64,000 nt of DNA from contig NZ_BCTU01000029.1 of NCBI RefSeq assembly GCF_001590925.1, positions 30,415 through 94,414 of the forward strand, written 5' to 3'. The notes below the pieces were generated by a model. The model searched no databases. It was not told where the DNA came from and was given only the letters and a program-made list of their open reading frames with translations. The stretch comes from Serratia plymuthica NBRC 102599. GTDB lineage: Bacteria > Pseudomonadota > Gammaproteobacteria > Enterobacterales > Enterobacteriaceae. Positions 53,641-62,936 of this stretch are shown here, piece by piece; the stretch's first letter is position 1, and each line of letters starts with the position of its first letter. The position numbers were made by a program, and so were the translations under genes.

Positions 53641-53771
53641 ATGCAACTGGACCCTGTTTTCCGCAAAGCGGCTTCGGTGCAACTTTCTAACAAGTGTCAT
53701 TTTCAAATGTTGTTCGAGAAAAGCGGAATTCAATCGAAAAGTGTATTTGAAAATAAACACTTAAAGGAAAG

Positions 53772-53848
<77 letters not shown>

Positions 53849-53908
53849 TCCGAAAACGTGGCAAATATTACGCCGATAATTGCAAAATTGCAAGTTATCT
53901 CTGGGATT

Positions 53909-53995
53909 TGGTACCGAGGATGGGACTCGAACCCACAAGCCCGTTAGGGCACTACCACCTCAAGGTAGCGTGTCTACCAATTCCACCACCTCGGT
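53909..53995 (-). tRNA. leuU: tRNA-Leu (GAG)
   Basis: 87 bases with encoded CCA and a class II long variable arm (TGCCCTAACGGGCT). The anticodon arm is CTACC-TTGAGGT-GGTAG with anticodon GAG; the acceptor stem is ACCGAGG/CCTCGGT. Closely similar to E. coli leuU. It lies 77 bases after secG, likely in one transcript with it, and 60 bases before tRNA-fMet. Confidence 0.96.
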
Positions 53996-54072
53996 ACTGA
54001 TTCTTGCTGCTAACGGCTGTTATTTTATTGAGGTAACAACAACCGTTTTCAAACTCTGTGACTGCTTGCCGC

Positions 54073-54408
54073 TTACTGTGGGATATCGCTGCTCGGCTTG
54101 GTTGGTGCTGCCGGTGCGGTAGTCTGCTCAGATTTCACTGGCTGACCCAGGTTTTCCCACTCGCTGCCTTTCTTGCTCTGGTTGGTGCTCAGGTTGCCCA
54201 GGATCAAACTGATGACGAAGAACAATGCCGCCAGAATAGCCGTCATGCGGGTCATGAAGTTACCGGAACCACTCGAACCGAACAACGTGCCAGACGCACC
54301 TGCTCCGAATGAGGCTCCCATATCAGCGCCTTTACCTTGCTGCAGCATAATCAGAGCAACAAGCCCGATTGAGATCAGCAGGAAAATTACCAGAAGAGCT
54401 TCGTACAT
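54073..54408 (-). CDS. secG: Protein translocase subunit SecG
   Basis: 111 residues. It is a small SecYEG subunit with two transmembrane helices (about 1-22 and 55-75), joined by a Gly-rich loop with Gly-Lys-Gly-Ala-Asp-Met-Gly-Ala-Ser-Phe-Gly-Ala-Gly-Ala-Ser. The C-terminal tail is Pro/Ala/Thr-rich. Order glmM-secG-leuU is as in E. coli. Confidence 0.95.
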   Translation of the reverse strand: MYEALLVIFLLISIGLVALIMLQQGKGADMGASFGAGASGTLFGSSGSGNFMTRMTAILAALFFVISLILGNLSTNQSKKGSEWENLGQPVKSEQTTAPAAPTKPSSDIPQ

Positions 54409-54620
54409 AGTTGTACCCGTATCCTTGCGGCTTCACCGCGTGCCAAATGCTTCACACCCCAAAGGCTTCTTTTCTATTAAGAAGTCGCAGGCGTTGTATC
54501 AAACTGCCCACTGAAGCGGGTGTGAATACTAACCAAAGCCGTTAACCCGCGCAAGGGCAATTTGCAGCAGCCGGCGTGTTTGCGGAAAAAAACACCAATA
54601 AAATTCGCAGGCTGTGTTTT

Positions 54621-54644
54621 CCGGGGGCCCCAAACAGCCCCCGG
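54621..54644. other. Strong GC hairpin just downstream of glmM
   Basis: CCGGGGGC and GCCCCCGG form a perfect eight-base stem, 14 bases after the glmM stop. Neither side has a T-run in the minus direction, so it may be an mRNA-stabilising stem or a weak terminator. The remaining 54409-54620 spacer is the secG upstream region. Confidence 0.5.
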
Positions 54645-54658
54645 CTCTCGGCAATCCG

Positions 54659-55996
54659 TTAACCGGCAGCCTTTACAGCATCGGCGATACGGTGTGCCAG
54701 CGCGGTAACCTGCTGTTCATCCTCACCTTCCACCATCACGCGGATCAAGGGTTCGGTACCTGATTTACGCAAAAGAACGCGGCCACGGCCAGCCAACTCG
54801 GTTTCAACCTGCTCGGTGACTTTACGCACATCGTCAGACTCCAACGGGTTGTGCTCGCCGACAAAACGCACGTTAACGAGGATCTGCGGCAACAGTTTCA
54901 TGCCGCTGCACAGGTCGTGCAAACTCATGCTGTTACGCACTATCGCGGTCAGCACCTGCAGGCCGGCGATGATGCCATCACCCGTTGTGGTTTTATCCAG
55001 CAGGATCACGTGGCCGGAGTTTTCTGCGCCGATGCGCCAGCCCAGCTCCTGTAGCTTCTCCAGTACGTAGCGGTCACCCACTTTCGCACGGGCAAACGGG
55101 ATACCAAGCTGCTTGAGCGCCAGTTCCAGGCCCATGTTACTCATCAGCGTACCGACTGCACCACCGCGCAACTGGCCCTGACGCAACCCCTCACGGGCGA
55201 TGATGTACAGGATCTGGTCGCCATCCACTTTGTTGCCAAGGTGATCAACCATCATCACGCGGTCGCCATCACCGTCAAACGCCAGACCGACGTGCGCTTT
55301 TTCCAGCAGTACGCGTTCTTGCAGTTGGCGAACGTCGGTGGCGCCGCATTTCTCATTGATGTTCATGCCATCCGGCTCAACGCCGATAGCAATCACCGTA
55401 GCGCCCAGCTCACGCAACACGCTCGGTGCGATGTGGTAGGTCGCGCCGTTGGCGCAGTCCACCACGATTTTCAGGCCCTTCAGGCTCAGTTCGCTCGGGA
55501 AGGTGCCTTTGCAGAATTCGATGTAACGGCCGGCGGCATCGATAATCCGGCTCGCCTTACCCAACTCGGCAGACTCCACGCAGGTCAGCGGTTTTTCCAT
55601 TTCGGCTTCAATGGCCTCTTCGACATGATCCGGCAGCTTGGCCCCATCAATGGAGAAGAATTTAATACCGTTGTCGTAGAATGGGTTATGTGATGCAGAG
55701 ATCACGATACCGGCCTCGGCACGGAAGGTACGCGTCAGATAAGCCACCGCCGGCGTCGGCATCGGACCGGTGAAAGAAGCGGATAACCCCGCAGCGGCCA
55801 GGCCGGCCTCCAGCGCCGACTCCAGCATGTAGCCGGAAATTCGGGTATCTTTACCGATAATGATTTTACGGGAGCCGTGACGTGCCAGTACCTTACCCGC
55901 AGCCCAGCCAAGTTTCAGCACGAAATCCGGGGTAATAGGACTATCGCCGACTTTGCCACGAATGCCGTCGGTACCAAAATATTTGCGCTCGCTCAT
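54659..55996 (-). CDS. glmM: Phosphoglucosamine mutase
   Basis: 445 residues as in E. coli. It interconverts glucosamine-6-phosphate and glucosamine-1-phosphate on the way to UDP-GlcNAc. The phosphorylated Ser102 lies in Ile-Ser-Ala-Ser-His-Asn-Pro, the metal loop is Asp-Gly-Asp-Gly-Asp-Arg, and the substrate loop Glu-Asn-Ser-Gly-His follows. ATG 55996 gives [11 protein letters not shown]; the 28-residue longer frame overlaps folP. It starts seven bases after folP. Confidence 0.97.
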   Translation of the reverse strand: MSERKYFGTDGIRGKVGDSPITPDFVLKLGWAAGKVLARHGSRKIIIGKDTRISGYMLESALEAGLAAAGLSASFTGPMPTPAVAYLTRTFRAEAGIVISASHNPFYDNGIKFFSIDGAKLPDHVEEAIEAEMEKPLTCVESAELGKASRIIDAAGRYIEFCKGTFPSELSLKGLKIVVDCANGATYHIAPSVLRELGATVIAIGVEPDGMNINEKCGATDVRQLQERVLLEKAHVGLAFDGDGDRVMMVDHLGNKVDGDQILYIIAREGLRQGQLRGGAVGTLMSNMGLELALKQLGIPFARAKVGDRYVLEKLQELGWRIGAENSGHVILLDKTTTGDGIIAGLQVLTAIVRNSMSLHDLCSGMKLLPQILVNVRFVGEHNPLESDDVRKVTEQVETELAGRGRVLLRKSGTEPLIRVMVEGEDEQQVTALAHRIADAVKAAG

Positions 55997-56003
55997 GTCT
56001 CTG

Positions 56004-56837
56004 TCATCCCTTAGCTGAAAGTGTTGCCTCGACGACACGCATCGCCTCGACGGTTTCTTTAACGTCATGCACTCTGACAATCTGTGCGCCCTGCATAGCG
56101 GCGATCACCGCACAGGCCACGCTGCCGATAACCCGCTGTTCAGGGGGGACATTCAGCAGCTGTCCAATCATCGACTTACGCGACATCCCTACCAACAGCG
56201 GCAGGCCGAAGTGATGAAACTCTGACAATCTGGCCAGCAGTTGATAATTGTGAGCCAAATTCTTACCGAAACCGAATCCCGGGTCGAGCAGCAATTTCTG
56301 ATTTGTAATGCCGGCGGCATTGCAACGTTCTATATGCCGCTGGAAAAATGTATTCACATCGGCAATCAGGTCGTCATAATGCGGCGCCTGCTGCATGGTG
56401 CGCGGTTCGCCCTGCATGTGCATCAGGCATACCGGCAGCCCGCTTGCCACGGCTGCGTCCAGCGCCCCCGGCTCCTGCAGCGAGCGAACGTCATTGATCA
56501 GATGCGCACCCGCTTTAGCCGACTCGCGAATCACCCCCGCTTTCGAAGTATCCACCGAGATAAAGACTTCAAAACGCCGGGCAATGGCTTCCACCACAGG
56601 CACCACACGTGCGATCTCTTCCTCTTCGCTGACCTCCGCAGCTCCCGGCCTGGTCGACTCTCCGCCCACGTCAATCATGGTCGCACCGGCCGAAATCAGC
56701 GCATGCGCATGCAACAACGCCTGATTCAAGGTGTTGTGACGGCCGCCGTCAGAGAAAGAATCCGGGGTTACATTGAGGATCCCCATCACCCGTGGATGGG
56801 AAAGATCGAGAGTCATGTCTCGCACGGTTAACTGCAT
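56004..56837 (-). CDS. folP: Dihydropteroate synthase
   Basis: 277 residues. It joins dihydropterin pyrophosphate and p-aminobenzoate in folate synthesis and is the target of sulfonamides. Motifs are [25 protein letters not shown], and Asp-Pro-Gly-Phe-Gly-Phe-Gly-Lys. It is followed directly by glmM. A terminator separates it from ftsH upstream. Confidence 0.97.
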   Translation of the reverse strand: MQLTVRDMTLDLSHPRVMGILNVTPDSFSDGGRHNTLNQALLHAHALISAGATMIDVGGESTRPGAAEVSEEEEIARVVPVVEAIARRFEVFISVDTSKAGVIRESAKAGAHLINDVRSLQEPGALDAAVASGLPVCLMHMQGEPRTMQQAPHYDDLIADVNTFFQRHIERCNAAGITNQKLLLDPGFGFGKNLAHNYQLLARLSEFHHFGLPLLVGMSRKSMIGQLLNVPPEQRVIGSVACAVIAAMQGAQIVRVHDVKETVEAMRVVEATLSAKG

Positions 56838-56881
56838 CGCTAATTCACCTTACTGTCGCCTGGATCACTGCCCGCCGGGCA

Positions 56882-56907
56882 ATAAAAAACCCCGGCATGC
56901 CGGGGTT
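56882..56907 (-). terminator. Terminator after ftsH
   Basis: AACCCCGGCATGCCGGGGTT is a perfect palindrome, followed on the minus strand by TTTTTATT. It lies 22 bases after the ftsH stop. Confidence 0.9.
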
Positions 56908-56929
56908 CGATGTTATTACACAGCCGAAG

Positions 56930-58861
56930 TTACTTGTCTAGCTGTTCAGACAGGGTATTGCCTGGGTTTGGCGTGCGCGGCTCATCTACCGGCGTCGGGG
57001 CTTTTGGGGTGCCACCGTTGTCGGAATTGCTGCCCTTGTTCACATCGTCCCAACCCGCTGGCGGACGCACGTCTTTACGGTTCATCAGATCGTCAATCTG
57101 TGGCGCATCGATGGTTTCATACTTCATCAAGGCATCCTTCATTGAATGCAGGATGTCCATGTTTTCCATTAACAACGCACGCGCACGGATATAGTTGCGT
57201 TCGATCAGGGATTTCACTTCCTGGTCGATGATGCGCGCAGTTTCGTCCGACATGTGTTTCGCTTTGGCCACGGAACGGCCCAGGAACACTTCGCCCTCTT
57301 CTTCCGCATACAGCAGCGGCCCCAGCTTCTCGGAGAAGCCCCATTGGGTCACCATGTTGCGGGCAATCGAGGTCGCCACTTTAATGTCGTTCGACGCACC
57401 GGTAGAGACTTTCTCTGGCCCGTAAATGATCTCTTCAGCCAGACGACCGCCATACAGCGTAGAGATTTGGCTCTCCAGCTTCTGACGGCTGGCGCTGATT
57501 GCATCGCCTTCCGGCAGGAAGAAGGTAACGCCCAACGCACGGCCACGCGGAATAATAGTGACCTTGTGCACCGGATCGTGCTCAGGAACCAGACGGCCGA
57601 TAATGGCGTGGCCTGCTTCGTGATACGCGGTCGACTCTTTCTGCGCTTCGGTCATCACCATGGAGCGACGTTCCGCGCCCATCATGATCTTGTCTTTGGC
57701 TTTTTCGAACTCAACCATCGACACTACGCGTTTGTTGCCGCGGGCGGCAAACAGCGCCGCTTCGTTGACCAGGTTAGCCAGGTCAGCACCGGAGAAGCCC
57801 GGGGTACCACGTGCAAGCACAGAAGCATCAACGTCTGGCGCCAACGGCACGCGACGTGAATGCACCTTCAGGATTTGTTCACGGCCACGCACGTCCGGCA
57901 GCCCTACCACGACCTGACGGTCGAAACGGCCTGGACGCAGCAACGCCGGGTCAAGCACGTCCGGACGGTTGGTCGCAGCGATGACGATAATGCCTTCGTT
58001 GCCTTCAAAGCCGTCCATCTCAACCAGCATTTGGTTCAGCGTCTGCTCACGTTCATCATGACCGCCACCCAGACCGGCGCCACGCTGGCGACCGACGGCG
58101 TCGATTTCATCGATGAAGATGATGCACGGTGCCGCTTTCTTCGCTTGCTCGAACATATCGCGCACACGGGAAGCACCCACACCGACAAACATTTCCACGA
58201 AGTCGGAGCCGGAAATGGTGAAGAACGGCACTTTTGCTTCACCCGCGATGGCTTTCGCCAGCAGGGTTTTACCGGTCCCCGGCGGGCCAACCATCAGCAC
58301 GCCTTTAGGGATCTTGCCGCCCAACTTCTGGAAGCGGCTCGGCTCGCGCAGGTATTCCACCAGTTCGCTCACTTCTTCTTTTGCTTCATCGCAACCGGCA
58401 ACGTCGGCAAAAGTGGTTTTGATCTGGTCTTCCGTCAGCATACGGGCCTTGCTCTTGCCGAAGGACATCGCGCCCTTGCCGCCGCCGCCCTGCATCTGCC
58501 GCATGAAGAAGATCCAAACCCCAATCAGCAACAGCATCGGGAACCATGAAATGAAGATAGAAGCCAGCAAACTCGGCTCTTCAGGCGGTTCACCAACAAC
58601 TTTCACATTTTTCGTCAACAACGTATCAAGCAACTTAGGATCGTTGACAGGGATGTAGGTCGTGTATTTGTTACTGTCTTTCTTGGTAACGTTAATTTCA
58701 CGTCCGTTGATTCGCGCTTCGCGAACCTGGTCCTGGGTCAGCTCGGACATGAAGGTAGAGTAATCCACCCTACGGCCATTCGACTCGCTGGGCCCAAAGC
58801 TCTGGAATACAGACATCAACACTACCGCGATGACTAACCAGAGAATTAGGTTTTTCGCCAT
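56930..58861 (-). CDS. ftsH: ATP-dependent zinc metalloprotease FtsH
   Basis: 643 residues. It is a membrane-bound AAA+ protease that degrades sigma-32, LpxC and damaged membrane proteins. Two transmembrane helices (about 5-22 and 98-120) flank a periplasmic domain. The Walker A motif is Gly-Pro-Pro-Gly-Thr-Gly-Lys-Thr and the zinc site His-Glu-Ala-Gly-His. The C-terminal tail is Pro/Asn-rich. ATG 58861 gives Met-Ala-Lys-Asn-Leu-Ile-Leu; starting three codons earlier is possible. Probably co-transcribed with rlmE from a heat-shock promoter. Confidence 0.97.
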   Translation of the reverse strand: MAKNLILWLVIAVVLMSVFQSFGPSESNGRRVDYSTFMSELTQDQVREARINGREINVTKKDSNKYTTYIPVNDPKLLDTLLTKNVKVVGEPPEEPSLLASIFISWFPMLLLIGVWIFFMRQMQGGGGKGAMSFGKSKARMLTEDQIKTTFADVAGCDEAKEEVSELVEYLREPSRFQKLGGKIPKGVLMVGPPGTGKTLLAKAIAGEAKVPFFTISGSDFVEMFVGVGASRVRDMFEQAKKAAPCIIFIDEIDAVGRQRGAGLGGGHDEREQTLNQMLVEMDGFEGNEGIIVIAATNRPDVLDPALLRPGRFDRQVVVGLPDVRGREQILKVHSRRVPLAPDVDASVLARGTPGFSGADLANLVNEAALFAARGNKRVVSMVEFEKAKDKIMMGAERRSMVMTEAQKESTAYHEAGHAIIGRLVPEHDPVHKVTIIPRGRALGVTFFLPEGDAISASRQKLESQISTLYGGRLAEEIIYGPEKVSTGASNDIKVATSIARNMVTQWGFSEKLGPLLYAEEEGEVFLGRSVAKAKHMSDETARIIDQEVKSLIERNYIRARALLMENMDILHSMKDALMKYETIDAPQIDDLMNRKDVRPPAGWDDVNKGSNSDNGGTPKAPTPVDEPRTPNPGNTLSEQLDK

Positions 58862-58917
58862 GTCACTCAAGGGATTAACCTCATATTACAACTGTGTTAA
58901 CAAACAGCGTTAGGGTA

Positions 58918-59547
58918 CTACAGCTTGCGCCCTGTCGCTACAATGTACACTTCGCGCGAACGTGCGCGGGAAGCGTCTGGCTTACGAATCTTAACCTTCG
59001 TAAACAGGGAGCGAATTTCCCGTAGGTACTCGTCAAAGCCATCTCCCTGGAACACCTTCACCAGGAAACTTCCGCCTGGCGCGAGGACATCACGACACAT
59101 TCCCAGTGCTAATTCCACCAGATACATCGATCTTGGAATATCGACGGCCGGAGTGCCACTCATATTCGGGGCCATGTCAGACATAACCACCTGAACCTTA
59201 CTTTCACCTACACGTTCCAACAGAGCTTTAAGGACCAGTTCATCACGAAAATCGCCCTGAAGGAAATCGACACCAACGATAGGATCCATTGGCAAAATAT
59301 CACAGGCGATGATACGACCGTTACCGCCGATCTGCGTTACTACATACTGCGACCAACCGCCCGGCGCTGCGCCTAAATCCACTACGGTCATGCCGGGTTT
59401 AAATAGCTTGTCACTTTGCTGTATTTCATCAAGTTTAAACCAGGCGCGCGAACGCAGCCCTTTTTTCTGCGCCTGTTGCACATATTTATCGCTAAAGTGT
59501 TCTTGTAACCAGCGACTGGAGCTAGCAGAACGCTTTTTATTAGCCAT
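58918..59547 (-). CDS. rlmE: 23S rRNA 2'-O-methyltransferase (U2552) RlmE/FtsJ
   Basis: 209 residues. It methylates U2552 in the ribosomal A loop and is a heat-shock protein. The SAM motif is [13 protein letters not shown]; the catalytic K-D-K-E type residues are in Arg-Ala-Trp-Phe-Lys, Ser-Asp-Met-Ala-Pro-Asn, Phe-Leu-Val-Lys-Val-Phe-Gln and Ser-Arg-Glu-Val-Tyr. ATG 59547 was chosen by homology. Divergent from yhbY and followed by ftsH after 56 bases. Confidence 0.96.
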   Translation of the reverse strand: MANKKRSASSSRWLQEHFSDKYVQQAQKKGLRSRAWFKLDEIQQSDKLFKPGMTVVDLGAAPGGWSQYVVTQIGGNGRIIACDILPMDPIVGVDFLQGDFRDELVLKALLERVGESKVQVVMSDMAPNMSGTPAVDIPRSMYLVELALGMCRDVLAPGGSFLVKVFQGDGFDEYLREIRSLFTKVKIRKPDASRARSREVYIVATGRKL

Positions 59548-59639
59548 CTCGTTTTCCAACTATCATAAAAAGAGTCTTATGTCAGGTTCGCTGCTCACGT
59601 AGACTCACACCGGTGAAGACCGATTTGGTGATATACATG

Positions 59640-59667
59640 AGATGGCGGTAGAATGTACCGTTTTCAA
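59640..59667 (-). promoter_or_regulatory. Putative sigma-32 (heat-shock) promoter of rlmE-ftsH
   Basis: On the minus strand TTGAAA (59667-59662) is 13 bases from CCGCCATCT (59648-59640), close to the sigma-32 pattern CTTGAA-N11-15-CCCCATNT. It is about 93 bases before the rlmE start. The E. coli rlmE-ftsH genes are known heat-shock genes. Confidence 0.55.
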
Positions 59668-59690
59668 TCCCAACTTAAGCAAAAAAGACA

Positions 59691-59984
59691 ATGAATCTGA
59701 ATAATAAACAAAAACAGCACCTGAAAGGCTTGGCGCATCCGTTAAAACCGGTTGTCATGCTGGGTAATAACGGTCTCACCGAAGGAGTGCTGGCTGAAAT
59801 TGAACAGGCTCTGGAACATCATGAGCTGATCAAGGTAAAAATCGCTGCTGAAGATCGCGAAACCAAAACCCTGATCGCCGACGCTATCGTGCGTGAAACG
59901 GGTGCCTGCAACGTACAAGTCATCGGCAGTACGCTTATTCTTTACCGCCCATCGAAAGAGCGCAAGATCAGTCTACCGCGTTAA
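59691..59984 (+). CDS. yhbY: CRM-domain RNA-binding protein YhbY
   Basis: 97 residues. The single CRM domain starts Met-Asn-Leu-Asn-Asn-Lys-Gln-Lys-Gln-His-Leu-Lys-Gly-Leu-Ala-His and has the Gly-x-x-Gly loop as Gly-Asn-Asn-Gly-Leu-Thr. It associates with pre-50S ribosomal particles in E. coli. Divergent from rlmE, followed by a strong terminator. Confidence 0.95.
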   Translation: MNLNNKQKQHLKGLAHPLKPVVMLGNNGLTEGVLAEIEQALEHHELIKVKIAAEDRETKTLIADAIVRETGACNVQVIGSTLILYRPSKERKISLPR

Positions 59985-60028
59985 TAAGCATTGGGTTAAC
60001 GAAAAGGTGCCATGCACCTGATTCAGAT

Positions 60029-60050
60029 AAAAGGCCGCATGCGGCCTTTT
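60029..60050. terminator. Bidirectional terminator between yhbY and greA
   Basis: AAAAGGCCGCATGCGGCCTTTT is a perfect palindrome, with extra T's after it on the plus strand. It can serve both convergent genes. Confidence 0.9.
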
Positions 60051-60098
60051 TCCTTTCTTTACAAAACCCTGGCGAATTTCTGAGCGATTGGGCGTATA

Positions 60099-60575
60099 TC
60101 AGAGATATTCAACCTTCAAGATCTCATAATCTACATCGCCGCCCGGGGTTTTAATGACGACCACATCGTCCTGCTCTTTACCGATCAAACCGCGTGCCAT
60201 AGGTGAATTTACCGAAATCAGATTTTTCTTGAAGTCGGCCTCATCGTCACCCACGATTCGGTAAGTCACTTCTTCTTCGCTATCCAGATTCATCACCGAA
60301 ACGGTGGAGCCAAAAATCACACGGCCATTGTTTGGCATCTTGGTGATGTCGATCACTTGCGCGTTCGACAGTTTGGCTTCAATTTCCTGAATACGCCCTT
60401 CGCAAAAACCCTGCTGCTCACGAGCCGCATGGTACTCTGCGTTTTCTTTCAAATCGCCGTGTTCACGGGCAGTCGCGATGTCCGCAATGATTTTAGGACG
60501 GCGCACGCCCTTCAGATATTCAAGCTCTTCGCGCAGTTTTTCAGCGCCAAACAAAGTCATCGGGATCTGTTTCAT
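60099..60575 (-). CDS. greA: Transcript cleavage factor GreA
   Basis: 158 residues. It rescues backtracked RNA polymerase by stimulating transcript cleavage. The N-terminal coiled coil (1-75) with acidic tip residues in Gly-Asp-Leu-Lys-Glu-Asn-Ala-Glu-Tyr, and the C-terminal FKBP-like domain with Ser-Pro-Met-Ala-Arg-Gly-Leu-Ile-Gly, are both clear. The 5' region has an apparent sigma-E promoter and an early terminator hairpin. Confidence 0.97.
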   Translation of the reverse strand: MKQIPMTLFGAEKLREELEYLKGVRRPKIIADIATAREHGDLKENAEYHAAREQQGFCEGRIQEIEAKLSNAQVIDITKMPNNGRVIFGSTVSVMNLDSEEEVTYRIVGDDEADFKKNLISVNSPMARGLIGKEQDDVVVIKTPGGDVDYEILKVEYL

Positions 60576-60672
60576 ATAGTAAATACCTCTAAATCTTCCT
60601 GTTCAAATAGCCGTCGTCCTGACGTGTTCGAATGAAAAAACGGTGGGTGTATGCCCCCCCGCCTCCAGGCGA

Positions 60673-60714
60673 CAAACAAAAGAAGCCTGACTCGGGACAT
60701 TCGCCCAAGTCAGG
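60673..60714 (-). ncRNA. greA leader hairpin, possible GraL-type terminated leader RNA
   Basis: On the minus strand CCTGACTTGGG and CCCGAGTCAGG form an 11-base stem with one mismatch (60714-60686), then CTTCTTTTG. It stands between the greA promoter and the gene, 98 bases before the start codon. E. coli greA has a comparable leader terminator that yields the small RNA GraL. Expression here is not shown. Confidence 0.55.
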
Positions 60715-60726
60715 ATCGATTTTGCA

Positions 60727-60755
60727 TTTTGATACGCATTTTAGCGTAGAGTTCC
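60727..60755 (-). promoter_or_regulatory. Putative sigma-E promoter of greA
   Basis: On the minus strand GGAACTC (60755-60749) is followed after 16 bases by TCAAAA (60732-60727). This fits the sigma-E consensus (GGAACTT, spacing 16, TCNAA-type -10). A sigma-70-like TAAAAT lies in the spacer. One greA promoter of E. coli is sigma-E-dependent. Confidence 0.6.
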
Positions 60756-60831
60756 TTGAGGGTCATCGTTTACTTTCTCCCTGAATGCACCGTAGTATGA
60801 CGGCACGTTATCCAGCTGTTATCCCGAGATT

Positions 60832-62265
60832 ATGCGTTTTTCACGAATTGTCAGTGCATTGGCTTGCGCATTTGTTCTGAATGCAAATGCGGCCCCGGTG
60901 GAAGATTACACACAATATTTGCCTGATGGGGCCAACCTTGCCCTGGTAGTTCAGAAGATCGGCGCCGATGCGCCGACCATCGATTATCATTCACAGCAAA
61001 TGGCGTTACCGGCCAGTACCCAAAAGGTGCTGACGGCGTTGGCTGCCTTGTTGCAGCTCGGCCCCGACTATCGCTTCACCACCACGCTGGAAAGCCAGGG
61101 CGACATCAGTGACGGTGTGCTGCGCGGCAATCTGATCGCCCGCTTCAGCGGCGACCCGACCTTTAAACGCCAAAGCCTGCGTAATATGGTGGCGATCCTG
61201 AAAAAACAGGGCGTGCGCCAGATTACCGGCGACGTGCTGGTCGACACGTCGGTATTCGCCAGCCACGACAAAGCCCCAGGCTGGCCGTGGAACGATCTGA
61301 CGCAGTGCTTTAGTGCACCGCCGGCAGCGGCAATCGTCGATCGCAACTGCTTCTCGGTATCGCTGTACAGTGCGCCAAACCCAGGCGATATGGCCTTTAT
61401 ACGCGTAGCCTCTTATTACCCGGTCAACATGTTCAGCCAGGTGCGAACATTGGCGAGAGGCTCTGCGGACGCCCAATACTGTGAGCTGGACGTGGTGCCG
61501 GGCGAACTGAACCGCTTTACCCTGACCGGCTGCCTGACCCAACGCAGCGATCCGCTGCCGCTGGCGTTCGCCATTCAGGATGGAGCCAGCTATGCCGGGG
61601 CTATCTTGAAAGATGAGCTGACGCAAGCCGGCATCCAGATAGATGGCCACCTGAAACGCCAGACTCAACCTGGCCTGGCCGGCACGGTGATTGCGCAGAC
61701 GCAATCGGCACCGTTGCACGAATTGCTGAAAATCATGTTGAAGAAATCGGACAACATGATCGCCGATACCGTGTTCCGCACTATCGGCCATGAACGTTTC
61801 GGCGTTCCGGGTACCTGGCGCGCCGGCGCGGACGCCGTACGTCAGGTGCTGCGTCAAAAAGCCGGGGTCGATCTGGGCAACAGCATTGTGGTGGACGGCT
61901 CTGGCCTCTCGCGTCATAACCTGCTGGCCCCGGCGACCATGATGCAAGCGTTGCAATACATCGCGCAGCATGACAGCGAACTGAACTTTATTTCGATGCT
62001 GCCGCTATCGGGCTACGACGGCACGCTGCGCTACCGTGGCGGGCTGCACGAAGCCGGTGTCGATGGCAAGGTTTCCGCCAAAACCGGTGCACTGCAGGGC
62101 GTGTATAACCTGGCGGGCTTTATCACCACCGCCAGCGGCCAACGTTTTGCTTTCGTGCAATACCTGTCGGGTTATGCCGTGCCGCCGGAAGATCAGAAAC
62201 AGCGTCGCGCTCCTCTGGTGCGTTTCGAAAGCCGCTTGTACCGGGATATTTATCAGAATAACTGA
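60832..62265 (+). CDS. dacB: D-alanyl-D-alanine carboxypeptidase/endopeptidase PBP4
   Basis: 477 residues, about the E. coli length. It trims and cuts peptidoglycan cross-links in the periplasm. A signal peptide of 20 residues ends Asn-Ala-Asn-Ala. Catalytic motifs are Ser62-Thr-Gln-Lys65, Ser-Asp-Asn (about residue 306) and Lys-Thr-Gly in Ser-Ala-Lys-Thr-Gly-Ala-Leu (about 420). The large inserted domain with Cys pairs between the first two motifs is typical of class C PBPs. It is divergent from greA and eight bases before pmrA, so the response regulator may share its transcript. Confidence 0.96.
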   Translation: MRFSRIVSALACAFVLNANAAPVEDYTQYLPDGANLALVVQKIGADAPTIDYHSQQMALPASTQKVLTALAALLQLGPDYRFTTTLESQGDISDGVLRGNLIARFSGDPTFKRQSLRNMVAILKKQGVRQITGDVLVDTSVFASHDKAPGWPWNDLTQCFSAPPAAAIVDRNCFSVSLYSAPNPGDMAFIRVASYYPVNMFSQVRTLARGSADAQYCELDVVPGELNRFTLTGCLTQRSDPLPLAFAIQDGASYAGAILKDELTQAGIQIDGHLKRQTQPGLAGTVIAQTQSAPLHELLKIMLKKSDNMIADTVFRTIGHERFGVPGTWRAGADAVRQVLRQKAGVDLGNSIVVDGSGLSRHNLLAPATMMQALQYIAQHDSELNFISMLPLSGYDGTLRYRGGLHEAGVDGKVSAKTGALQGVYNLAGFITTASGQRFAFVQYLSGYAVPPEDQKQRRAPLVRFESRLYRDIYQNN

Positions 62266-62273
62266 GGGTCAGG

Positions 62274-62936
62274 ATGAAACTGCTGATTGTTGAAGACGAT
62301 GAGCTGTTGCAGCAAGGGCTGGCGCTGGCATTGGCCAACGAAGGCTATGCCTGCGACTGCGCCGCTACGGCTGCGCAAGCCAATGCGCTGCTCATTACCA
62401 GCCAATACAGCATGATCATCCTCGATCTCGGTCTGCCCGACCAGGACGGCGCCAGCTTGCTGCGGCAGTGGCGCCGTCAGCAAGTCGACTTGCCGGTGCT
62501 GATCCTCACCGCCCGCGACGCACTGGAAGACCGTGTCGACGGGCTGGACGCCGGTGCTGACGATTACCTGGTGAAGCCCTTCGCGCTGGTTGAGCTGCAG
62601 GCGCGGGTGCGCGCCTTAATCCGCCGCTATCAGGGCCACAGCGACAACCTCATGCAACTGGACGATCTCCAGCTCAATCTTTCCAGCCAGCAGGTTTACG
62701 TTCAACAACAGCCGGTTGAAGTCACGCCAAAAGAGTTCGCCATCCTGTCTCGCCTTATGATGCGCGCCGGGCAAACGGTCAACCGTGAACTGCTGCAGCA
62801 GGACCTTTACACCTGGCAGGATGATTTAGGTTCCAACACGCTGGAAGTGCATATCCATAACCTGCGCCGCAAATTGGGCAAGGATCGCATCCGTACCATC
62901 CGCGGTATCGGTTATCGCCTGGAATCCTCATCATGA
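62274..62936 (+). CDS. pmrA: OmpR-family response regulator, PmrA/BasR type
   Basis: 220 residues. The receiver domain has acidic pocket Glu7-Asp8-Asp9, phospho-acceptor Asp51 in Ile-Leu-Asp-Leu-Gly-Leu-Pro, and Lys-Pro-Phe near residue 101. The C-terminal winged helix ends with Val-Glu-Val-His-Ile-His-Asn-Leu-Arg-Arg-Lys-Leu-type recognition helix and Arg-Gly-Ile-Gly-Tyr-Arg-Leu. PmrA controls lipid A modification and polymyxin resistance. It overlaps the sensor gene by four bases. Location behind dacB is one I associate with pmrAB in Yersinia and Serratia, but QseB-like alternatives cannot be excluded without a tree. Confidence 0.85.
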   Translation: MKLLIVEDDELLQQGLALALANEGYACDCAATAAQANALLITSQYSMIILDLGLPDQDGASLLRQWRRQQVDLPVLILTARDALEDRVDGLDAGADDYLVKPFALVELQARVRALIRRYQGHSDNLMQLDDLQLNLSSQQVYVQQQPVEVTPKEFAILSRLMMRAGQTVNRELLQQDLYTWQDDLGSNTLEVHIHNLRRKLGKDRIRTIRGIGYRLESSS

